DNA of 13,250 nucleotides from Zygnema cylindricum (lineage: Eukaryota; Streptophyta; Zygnematophyceae; Zygnematales; Zygnemataceae): positions 210,156 to 223,405 of the forward strand of contig JBBHKE010003448.1 of NCBI GenBank assembly GCA_037447655.1, read 5' to 3'. The position numbers were made by a program, and so were the translations under genes. The notes under the pieces are model-generated. The model did no database searches, was not told where the DNA came from, and worked only from the letters and a program-made list of their open reading frames with translations. This document shows positions 7,356 through 13,250 of the stretch, one piece after another (position 1 is the stretch's first letter; each line of letters opens with the position of its first letter).

Positions 7356-7434
7356 TTTCGTGCTAGACGTTTCGTTTCATGCGTAGGTACACACTTTTCT
7401 AGTATTTCGTGCGTTACCTTTTATTTCGTGCGTA
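7356..7434. repeat. Dispersed TTTCGTGCGT-type repeats, likely decayed array units
   Basis: Four related words begin at 7356 (TTTCGTGCTA), 7375 (TTTCATGCGTA), 7405 (TTTCGTGCGTT) and 7424 (TTTCGTGCGTA), spaced 19, 30 and 19 bp. The spacing and the TATTTCG start resemble late units of the 20-bp array, so the array may once have extended to here. Confidence 0.5.
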
Positions 7435-7436
7435 AG

Positions 7437-8280
7437 TACTACGATTTTGAAGTATGGACGTGGAGTATCGTTTGGAGGCGAATCGCGATTTTTGGGCGAC
7501 GCTTCGATACACCATTTATTTATTTATTTAAGTCGCGAACCCATGTAGGTTCACGCGCACATGTAGTTAGGGAGGGTTTTTAGCCTCGGACGGTGGATTT
7601 TGTCAGGCGTACAGCAGACGATGTTGGCCCCCTATTGGCCAACATCTTAAGTACTTTCATGCATGTAAAGTAGACTAGACATAGGCTAATTATGCTTAGG
7701 CCTAGCGTAGCTCTTACTTAGCCTAATTCTCAGACTTAGAGAATTTAGCCTTGGACAAGAATTTTCTCTTGGCGGCGGAGCTGTTTTCTTGCTTCCTCCT
7801 TGCCACCGATTGCCCACCATTTCGTTTTCTTCTTGTTAGCTAGCGATAGATGCTAGTTAGCGTACGGATTTTTCTCTCCTTGTGTTATGCCTCTTTTTTA
7901 ATCCACACGGCTTCGGCCAAGTCCGGAAGGTTTCCCTCCAAATTTGTCTTTTTGGCTATTGTTGGAGTGGATGCTTGAGGCGTGGCATCTTTATTTTGGC
8001 TGGGCCGTTCTCCGGACAGTTGGACGGTTTGTTTAAGTGTATTTGGTTGTGTGGCATTTCGGTTGTCTTGTAAAAGTGCTTTTTTTTACCGAATCCGAAT
8101 TTCTTGGTTTGGTTGAAAGTGTTTATTTTGCTTCGTTGCTTTCCTATGAGATAACAAAAGTAAAGAATACGTTGAAGACCCAAGAGCCTAGTGGCTACCT
8201 TGCGGCTTAGTATTTCTTTTCCAAAACTACATTTCCAAAAGGTCTAACTTTTAAAAAACACATTTAAAAAAAAAAAAGGT
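7437..8280. other. Non-coding region, no supportable gene
   Basis: Contains a short TTTA repeat (about 7512-7530), a strong hairpin (listed separately), and TAGGCTAATTA / TTAGCCTAATT inverted words (about 7682-7726). The short frames at 7882-8073 and 7956-8183 lie on opposite strands of the same DNA and show no recognisable domain. Confidence 0.5.
7620..7646. repeat. Perfect inverted repeat, 10-bp stem
   Basis: GATGTTGGCC and GGCCAACATC are separated by the seven-base loop CCCTATT. In RNA this gives a stable GC-containing stem-loop on either strand. No U-run follows and nothing links it to a known RNA gene. Confidence 0.85.
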
Positions 8281-8660
8281 ATATTTCTTTAAAATAAATT
8301 AAAAATATAAAAGAAATATTACCTTTCGTATTCAGTTTTTATTCTTGTTTTTGTCTTTCCATTTTCCTTCCACTTTATCTTTCATTTTCAGTTTTGCTTC
8401 TCAGTTTGGTGTGAGAACAAAAATCTAAAGAAATTAAAAATATAAATTACATTATTTTCAATATAAAATCTATTTTTTCATTCCTAGATTTTCTTCCACC
8501 TATTTTTGATCTAGTTTCTTCCTTTTGATCCGGCTTTATCTTTCTACAAGTTTCCCTCTTACTTTCTCTCCATTTTTGCTTTCACTTTCAGTTTTGCCTT
8601 GGAAAAAAATATCATTAAAAAAAATTAAATTTATAAATTTTATTTTATATAAAAAAAAAA
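8281..8660. repeat. AT-rich region with diverged repeated segments
   Basis: AAATTAAAAATATAAA-like words recur at about 8296, 8430 and 8620. Two of them are preceded by TTTCATTTTCAGTTTTGC / TTTCACTTTCAGTTTTGC (about 8381 and 8580). This points to an old imperfect duplication of about 190-200 bp. No coding potential is seen. Confidence 0.45.
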
Positions 8661-8829
8661 TGGAGTATTCTTTCCCTTCTCTTTGGGTCATTTTCACCTT
8701 TATTCCTTCTCATGGTGTATATATTTCTTGTCTTTTCATATTTATTTTCGTTGGTATATATGTTTGTGAGCATGCCTTTGCTCGTTGTGATGCATGTTCG
8801 CTTGCTTGCCTCTCATGCACGACACGTCT

Positions 8830-8951
8830 TTTCCTCATTCACTACGCGACAACAACTACTCCACGTAACCATGTACCTCCAAATCTACCCCCTTTCGTAT
8901 TTTCCTCCTTCTCTACGCGACAGCACCTACTCCTCGTAACCATGTACCTCC
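8830..8951. repeat. Direct repeat of about 50 bp, period 71 bp
   Basis: The segment TTTTCCTC..CTACGCGACARCAMCTACTCC.CGTAACCATGTACCTCC occurs at 8830-8880 and again at 8900-8951 with few differences. A reading frame (8525-9019 +) crosses both copies, but its Ser/Thr/Phe-rich translation is not recognisable and is probably fortuitous. Confidence 0.75.
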
Positions 8952-9002
8952 GGATTTGGCCTGCGGCCGCTGCCAACCGCACGCATATTGGCGAAACCAC
9001 AG

Positions 9003-9402
9003 GTGTGACCCCCATTTAGGTCATTACTAGCTCCCATGAATCGCTTGACTCCTCACCCCCCCATATAGCGAGTACCAAAAATCATACGCAAACACACACA
9101 TACACAATCACTCGGAAAAAAAAACATTAGTTTACCCTCTCCCCCCCCCCCCCCCCCCCCCCCCTTCTCCTTTATACCCCTTACACACCCAAAACCGATA
9201 CTTGAACCCTCTCCTTCCCCCTCTCCCTCCCTTCTTTTCCGACATCAAACTTTATGTTATATTTTGGCCCACTACCAATTTCCTCATCCATCCCACATGT
9301 TTCCTTTTCCTCTCCCACGTTTTCTCTTCCTCTCACCCTCCCAATTCCCATGCTTATTTGACTTATTGACCATTTCCGGAAGACCTTCCTGTTCCCTTCT
9401 CT
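9003..9402. other. C-rich non-coding region
   Basis: The stretch is dominated by C/T on the + strand (CCCTCTCC-type words up to about 9360) around the run of 24 C. No gene is seen. It ends where the first LTR-like unit begins. Confidence 0.55.
9141..9164. repeat. Run of 24 C
   Basis: An uninterrupted C24 homopolymer flanked by CCCTCT and TTCTCC. Such runs are prone to length variation and sequencing error, and can form an i-motif on this strand and a quadruplex on the other. Confidence 0.9.
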
Positions 9403-9708
9403 TATAGAAATTAAAGGTTATTTTAGTATTTTATAGGTTTAAACTTGTAAAGATAAAATGCAGAAAAAAAGCAAAGGCAGTCTGCCTCTAACTCCTCTCT
9501 TCAACTCCAACACTTGTCGCAGTCACTAAAGGTTGGAGAGGGAGCTAGAGCCATGGCTCCCTATGCTGTCCAGAGAAAGAGGCAGTAGTTCGGTAGGTTT
9601 AACAAAAAGGAACTTGACACACCCACGATTTGATCCTGGTACCTGTCGTCAGTCAAAGTCGTTATAGGCTATTAGCTTTATCTTATTAGTCAAAGATCAA
9701 TGTTGAGA
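9403..9708 (+). repeat. LTR-like unit A
   Basis: Shares with 10771-11080 a GAAATTAAAGGTTATTTTAG start, the AGGCAG-T-CTGCCT palindrome (9475-9487), CACTTGTCGCARTCACT, GGGAGCTAGAGCCATGG and a CCTGGTACCTGT-like block. Its end TCAATGTTGAGA aligns with the end of the - strand unit at 11941-12227 (CCAATGCTAACA). The sequence after it matches the leader that follows the other copies. Confidence 0.65.
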
Positions 9709-10438
9709 TATACCTGGTTTGATAAGAATTTAAAGAGTTACACGTAGTTGAATTCATTTAACGATACAAATATATTCTTAGTAAATAGAAACAATAATAG
9801 TATAGTACGGTTTAGTATACTTTGCAAAATGAATATTGGGCATTTGTTTCAACGACGAAACAAATACCGTGCATTTAATTTTGACGGCTAGAATTGAAAG
9901 CTGGTTTGATTGAACGGCCACTACAGGTGCTGAGATTGCGGAATAGTCGTTTTGCAATTTTCGGTCATCGCCACGTCTACTGACACGTGGCACACCCTCA
10001 TTAGCTTGCGGCATCTCTAGAAAATATGGGAACAAATCCGGATATGGCAAACGCCATATTTTTGGCCATGTTGTTCGATGGCCGTACAGAAAGTATTTTG
10101 GCACCTGTACCTTTATGTACGACACAACATTTTGGTTGGTGCAGTACACTAGTAGTAGAGGGTTTAGAGAGGGATTTAAGACTTAGAAAATTTGGTAGAT
10201 AGCCGCTTCTCTCCCAGAGTGCTTTTGTACAAAAGGTCAACTTTGACCATTCATAACTGACTGCTCAGGGTAGCAAACTCATAGATTCTTTTTGCTATCG
10301 AAGCATGGGAGTGTTGTCTTCACAGGGATGAAGGTGGTCAAAGTTTTTGTTTCCCAGGGTGGAAGTTATTATTTTCGAAACAAAAAAGGGTTAGGGTTAT
10401 CCTAGGGGCTTCGTGTGAGCTATCATTTTTGAGGACAT
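9709..10438 (+). repeat. Leader copy A (internal region before Gag-like frame)
   Basis: Aligns over its whole length with 12228-12967 and in large part with the reverse complement of about 11270-11940. Shared landmarks are a CATTTGTTTCRACG block, TTTTGACGGCTAGAATTG, GCTTGCGGCATCTCT, GCCGTACAGAAAGTA, GAGGGTTTAGAGAGGG, GTACAAAAGGTCAACTTTGACC and GGCTTCGTGTGAGCT. It has a G-box CACGTG at 9984-9989. No coding is evident. Confidence 0.75.
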
Positions 10439-10770
10439 ATGGAGGTCTTAGAATTGCACGTTATGGGCCTAGTGTCTAGGGTGCCTATCTTTAATGGAAA
10501 TGGCTTCATATACTGGGAGAGTATGATGACAAAAGCTCTATGTGAGAAAAGGTTTTGGGGAATAGTGAGTGGACCAGTGAGGCGTCCATTCGGTCTTAGT
10601 ATCCTTCCAAGGTTTGGAGGAAATAGCTTCACCTGAGATGCAGATTCATCTCCAACGTAGGAGACAAATGAAGGGGAGGTGGTGGACAAAAAAAAGGAGA
10701 AGGTGACGATCACACTGATAGCAACCGGTTCAGCATTCATGTCACCTATTCCGAGGAACGAGGAAAATGA
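10439..10770 (+). pseudogene. Copia Gag-like N-terminal fragment, copy A
   Basis: The frame from ATG 10439 has VPIFNGNGFIYWESMMTKAL followed by CEKRFWGIVSG. This resembles the start of plant copia Gag (a 'P-x-F/L-NG-x-x-Y-x-x-W-x-x-M' block, then an acidic or basic patch and 'W-x-x-V-x-G'), the capsid-forming protein. The same frame passes stops at 10634-10636 and 10658-10660 and continues as a charged segment (ETNEGEVVDKKKEK) to the second LTR-like unit. A second copy at 12968 conserves the peptide better than chance, with stops in different places, which supports former coding. The usual zinc knuckle is absent. This is a family-level match from motif memory only. Confidence 0.55.
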
Positions 10771-11080
10771 TGTAGAAATTAAAGGTTATTTTAGTATTTT
10801 CTAGATTTGAACTTGTAAAAATATATTGTAGAAAATAAGCAGAGGCAGTTTGCCTCTAACTCCTCTTTTCAACTCCCACACTTGTCGCAATCACTGAAGA
10901 TTAGACAGGGAGCTAGAGCCATGGTTGCTTATGCTCTCCACAAAGAGAGAGAGAGATACAATTTGGTAGGTTTACCAAAAAGGAACTAGACGGACCCAAG
11001 ATTTGATTCTAGTACCTGTGGTCTATCAAATTTGCCAAAAGCCGTTACCTTTATCCTATTAGTATGGGACCAGCGATAAA
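10771..11080 (+). repeat. LTR-like unit B
   Basis: Begins TGTAGAAATTAAAGG and follows unit A closely through TTTATCCTATTAGT. It contains the near-palindrome GAGGCA-GTT-TGCCTC (10842-10856). The bases after 11080 (GTATATGTAGTTC) resemble the leader start at 12228 (GTATATAGGGTTC), so the unit boundary lies near 11080. Only a few leader bases remain before an unrelated junction. Confidence 0.65.
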
Positions 11081-11093
11081 GTATATGTAGTTC

Positions 11094-11115
11094 TATGGGG
11101 TCCATTAACCCCATA
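11094..11115. repeat. Inverted repeat TATGGGGT / ACCCCATA
   Basis: Eight-base perfect arms with a six-base loop (CCATTA). It lies at the junction between the stub of leader that follows unit B and the tail of the inverted copy C. Confidence 0.75.
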
Positions 11116-11269
11116 AAATTCGCAGATCCAAAGAAGCTAATCTAGATAGTGCCGACTCCAAGTTTATATAAACCCAAATGATTGACCCTTTGACAATCAA
11201 AACTCCATTACAACTTCACCCTTGTAAAATAAGACTTTCTGTGTGCTCAGTTCCACCACAGAATGCAAA

Positions 11270-11940
11270 GTTAGAATACGAGTTTTGGATAACATTTCCC
11301 ACTTTGACTTTCCCTTGGAAATGCAGCCACCCTGGTAGGCAAACACCCTGACCGACTACACCTAAGTGTAGCCTGGACTTCCCTGAGTCTGTAGCAAAAA
11401 AAATAACTGAAAATGGTCTACTAAATGAGTTGACATTACATGGCAAAGTCTGCCGATTTATACAGATGCTCTCTATGAGAGAGGTGGCTACCTACCAAAA
11501 TATTCTAAGTCCTAAAACCCCTCTCTAAGCCCCCTAGTATTGAGGTACAAACCAATCATATGACTGTACCGTAAAAGAAAGTATAAGTGCCGGAGTACTT
11601 TCTGTACGGTCCTTGTACGACATCACCATAATGTGACATTTGTCACATCTAGACTTACCATCTCGCGTCCTGGAGATCCCGCAATCCTCCAACGTATTTC
11701 CACGTGTCATCCAGAGTGGCGGCGCCAAAAAACGCCAAGGCAGCCATTTCGGAATCTCGGCTCGCTGCAGGGCCGTCGATTGAAATTGACTTTTTTATCC
11801 GGACCGTCGAAACAAATGTCCGTACTATTTGTTTTGTCCAGTACTTAAGGTACAACTGATTTTATATTCTATATTCTGTTAACCTAGTTAAATGGAAATC
11901 TCTGCGTGTAACTGTTTGAATATACATGAAACCCTATACA
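11270..11940 (-). repeat. Leader copy C (inverted)
   Basis: The reverse complement aligns with leader copies A and D: GTTACACGYAG, ACATTTGTTTCGACG, CCGTACAGAAAGTACTCCG, GGCTTAGAGAGGGGTTTTAGGACTTAGAA, GGTAGGTAGCC and TTTGCTACAGACTCAGGGAAGTC. It is clearly more diverged than A and D are from each other and fades beyond about 11270. The G-box CACGTG at 11701-11706 corresponds to the one in copy A. No Gag-like frame was recognised. 11116-11269 is not shared with the other copies. Confidence 0.7.
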
Positions 11941-12227
11941 TGTTAGCATTGGTCCTAGACTTTATGGACAAAGCTAACAACTACGGGTGATTTGACAGAC
12001 GATAGGTCCCATGATCAATTCCTGGGTACGTCAAGTACCTTTATGGTAAATCTACCCAATTTACCCCCTGTCTTCTCTAGAGGACCTTGGTAGCCATGGC
12101 TCTATCTCCCTCTCCAGCCTTCAGTGACTACAACAAGTGTGGGGGCTTGGAGAAGGGAGTTAGAGGCAGACTGCCTCTTCCTTTCTCCTATCATAATACA
12201 GACCTAGAAAATACACAAATCTCAACA
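11941..12227 (-). repeat. LTR-like unit C (inverted), with TGTT..AACA ends
   Basis: The reverse complement matches units A and B: a 7+1+7 perfect palindrome GAGGCAG-A-CTGCCTC at 12163-12177, CACTTGTTGTAGTCACTGAAGG, GGAGAGGGAGATAGAGCCATGG and GTAGATTTACC. The + strand reads TGTTAG at 11941 and CTCAACA at 12221-12227, short inverted ends as in LTRs. Leader C lies on its left and leader D on its right, each starting directly at an end, so the two leaders point away from the unit. Confidence 0.7.
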
Positions 12228-12967
12228 GTATATAGGGTTCGATAATTATAAAAATGTGTACACGTAGACGAATTCATTTAACAACGCAAAGAGATACTTA
12301 GGACATTGATACAGTTTAGTATAGTATGGTTTACTATACTTCGCTAAAGGAATACCGCGCATTTGTTTCGACGGCGAAACAAATATTGCGCATTTATTTT
12401 TGACGGCTAGAATTGGAAGCCAGTTTGATCAAACGACCACTATAGGTACCGAGATCGCGGAATAGGCGTTTTGGCGGTTTTCGGTCACCGCCACGTCAAG
12501 TGACCCGTGATACACCCTCATTGGCTTGCGGCATCTCTGGAGAATATGTGAAAAAATCCGGATATGGCAAGTGTCATCTTTTTGGCCATGCCGTACGATA
12601 GCCGTACAGAAAGTACTCCGACACCTATACCTTTCAGTACGATAAATTAATCTGATTGGTGCCGTACTTTAGTAATAGAGGGTTTAGAGAGGGGTGTAGG
12701 ATTAGGAAAATTGGTAGGTAGCCGCCTCTCTCTGAGAGTGCTTTGTACAAAAGGTCAACTTTGACCCTCAAGGTTAACTTATTACTCATGGGAGAAAACT
12801 CAGAGATTCTTTTTGCTATCGACTCAAGGGAGTCTTGTCATCTTCTCTTCAAAGAGGTGGAGGTGGTCAAAGTTTTTAACCGCGAGGGTGGTAGTTATTC
12901 TTGTCGAAACACAAAGGGGTCATGGTTATCCTATGGGCTTCGTGTGAGCTGCCCATTCTGAGGACCG
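12228..12967 (+). repeat. Leader copy D
   Basis: Corresponds to 9709-10438 with nearly the same length (740 against 730 bp) and conserved blocks throughout, from GTATATAGGGTTCGATAA to GAGGACCGATGGAGG. The G-box position reads ACCCGTGA, so the CACGTG of copies A and C is lost. It has no same-orientation LTR unit on its left. Confidence 0.75.
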
Positions 12968-13115
12968 ATGGAGGTCTCGAAATTGCAGGATATGGGCCCA
13001 CCCTCTAAGATGCCCATTTTAAATGGAACAGGCTCTATATACTAAGAGAGTATGATGACATGAGCTCTATGTGAGAAAAGGTTTTGGGGAAAAGTGAGTG
13101 GACGGGTGAGGCGTC
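12968..13115 (+). pseudogene. Copia Gag-like N-terminal fragment, copy D
   Basis: From ATG 12968 the frame has MPILNGTGSIY, a stop where copy A has Trp, ESMMT, another stop where copy A has Lys, and then ALCEKRFWGKVSG. It is therefore the same peptide as at 10439 with two internal stops. It is cut after about 49 codons by the start of another LTR-like unit. The parallel breaks show it is a decayed relative and not an active gene. Confidence 0.55.
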
Positions 13116-13165
13116 TGTTAAAAAGTGTGTATTTTATAGGTCTATATTTGTCTATGTTGAATAGA
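13116..13165 (+). repeat. Start of a fourth LTR-like unit (E)
   Basis: TGTTAAAAAGTGTGTATTTTATAGGTCTATATTTG matches the beginning of unit C read on its own strand (TGTTGAGATTTGTGTATTTTCTAGGTCTG) and, less well, units A and B. Similarity is lost after about 13165, before the palindrome block, so the unit is truncated or interrupted by AT-rich sequence and the microsatellite. Confidence 0.55.
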
Positions 13166-13203
13166 ACTAATTAATATTCACTTTTTAATTTAGAATTTAG
13201 AGT

Positions 13204-13204
<1 letters not shown>

Positions 13205-13250
<46 letters not shown>
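13205..13250. repeat. (GA)n microsatellite, running off the window
   Basis: At least 23 uninterrupted GA dinucleotides extend to the last base of the window, so the true length is unknown. Confidence 0.95.

Larger units (their letters stand above)
9403..11080 (+). mobile_element. Probable short LTR retroelement remnant with Gag-like frame
   Basis: Two similar units of about 300 bp in direct orientation (9403-9708 and 10771-11080) flank about 1.06 kb. This holds a 730-bp leader and a short copia Gag-like frame that reaches the second unit. The arrangement fits a non-autonomous or internally deleted LTR element. No protease, integrase or RT is present between the units. The purine-rich GAGGAACGAGGAAAATGA just before 10771 could be a polypurine tract. 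No target-site duplication was found, and the first unit starts TATAG rather than TGTAG. The alternative is a composite of separate insertions. Confidence 0.55.

Noticed and set aside
8525-9019. 164-codon + strand frame with hydrophobic segments, the longest frame in the window
   Set aside because: No recognisable family, composition follows the AT-rich and CT-rich DNA, and it crosses a direct repeat. Hydrophobicity is expected from T-rich codons.
9778-10149. 123-codon - strand frame inside leader copy A
   Set aside because: The corresponding position in leader copy D does not keep this frame, and the strand is opposite to the Gag-like frame. Probably chance.
10423-10740. 105-codon - strand frame opposite the Gag-like fragment
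   Set aside because: It is the antisense shadow of the Gag-like frame, which has motif and copy-to-copy support.
9403-11080. Target-site duplication around the short LTR element
   Set aside because: The five bases before 9403 (TCTCT) do not recur after 11080, so no duplication is claimed.

Overview
The window looks like nuclear DNA from a land plant. The evidence is a eukaryotic exon with a TATA box, a pyrimidine-rich leader and a GT splice donor, set in AT-rich intergenic DNA full of decayed Ty1/copia-type LTR retrotransposons and simple-sequence tracts. The single host exon encodes a secreted germin-like cupin whose HWHPR motif and missing N-terminal cysteines recall bryophyte or lycophyte cupins more than classical cereal germins. 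That placement is only a guess. I see no bacterial-style operon, rRNA, tRNA or CRISPR array.

Layout. 1-1128: upstream sequence with no supportable gene. 1129-1580: promoter, CT-rich leader and exon 1 of the cupin gene, followed at once by a G-rich polypurine tract (1582-1700). The remaining exons are not recognisable in the window, so this is either a gene with a very long intron or a gene fragment. 2488-3480: a badly decayed copia pol remnant on the + strand (protease end, GAG-pre-integrase, integrase core). 3480-4352: AT-rich spacer with small palindromes. 4353-7070: a second, better preserved copia remnant on the - strand. It has protease end, integrase and the start of reverse transcriptase, then an internal deletion into the last codons of RNase H, a polypurine tract and a probable 3' LTR. 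7071-7310: a 20-bp tandem array that begins exactly where the retroelement stops and decays steadily to the right. 7310-9402: non-coding, with a 10-bp-stem hairpin, a duplicated 50-bp segment and a run of 24 C.

9403-13165: a cluster of related LTR-type repeats. Three LTR-like units of about 300 bp (9403-9708 +, 10771-11080 +, 11941-12227 -) and the beginning of a fourth (13116 +) are combined with three copies of a roughly 740-bp leader. Two of these leaders lead into a short copia Gag-like reading frame (10439 and 12968). One LTR sits between two leaders pointing in opposite directions. The window ends inside a (GA)n microsatellite.

The host gene and the repeats show no functional partnership. 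The window mainly records insertion, deletion and decay of LTR elements beside a cupin exon. I found no convincing new multi-gene system. The most unusual structures are the graded 20-bp array fused to a truncated retroelement and the head-to-head leader-LTR-leader arrangement.
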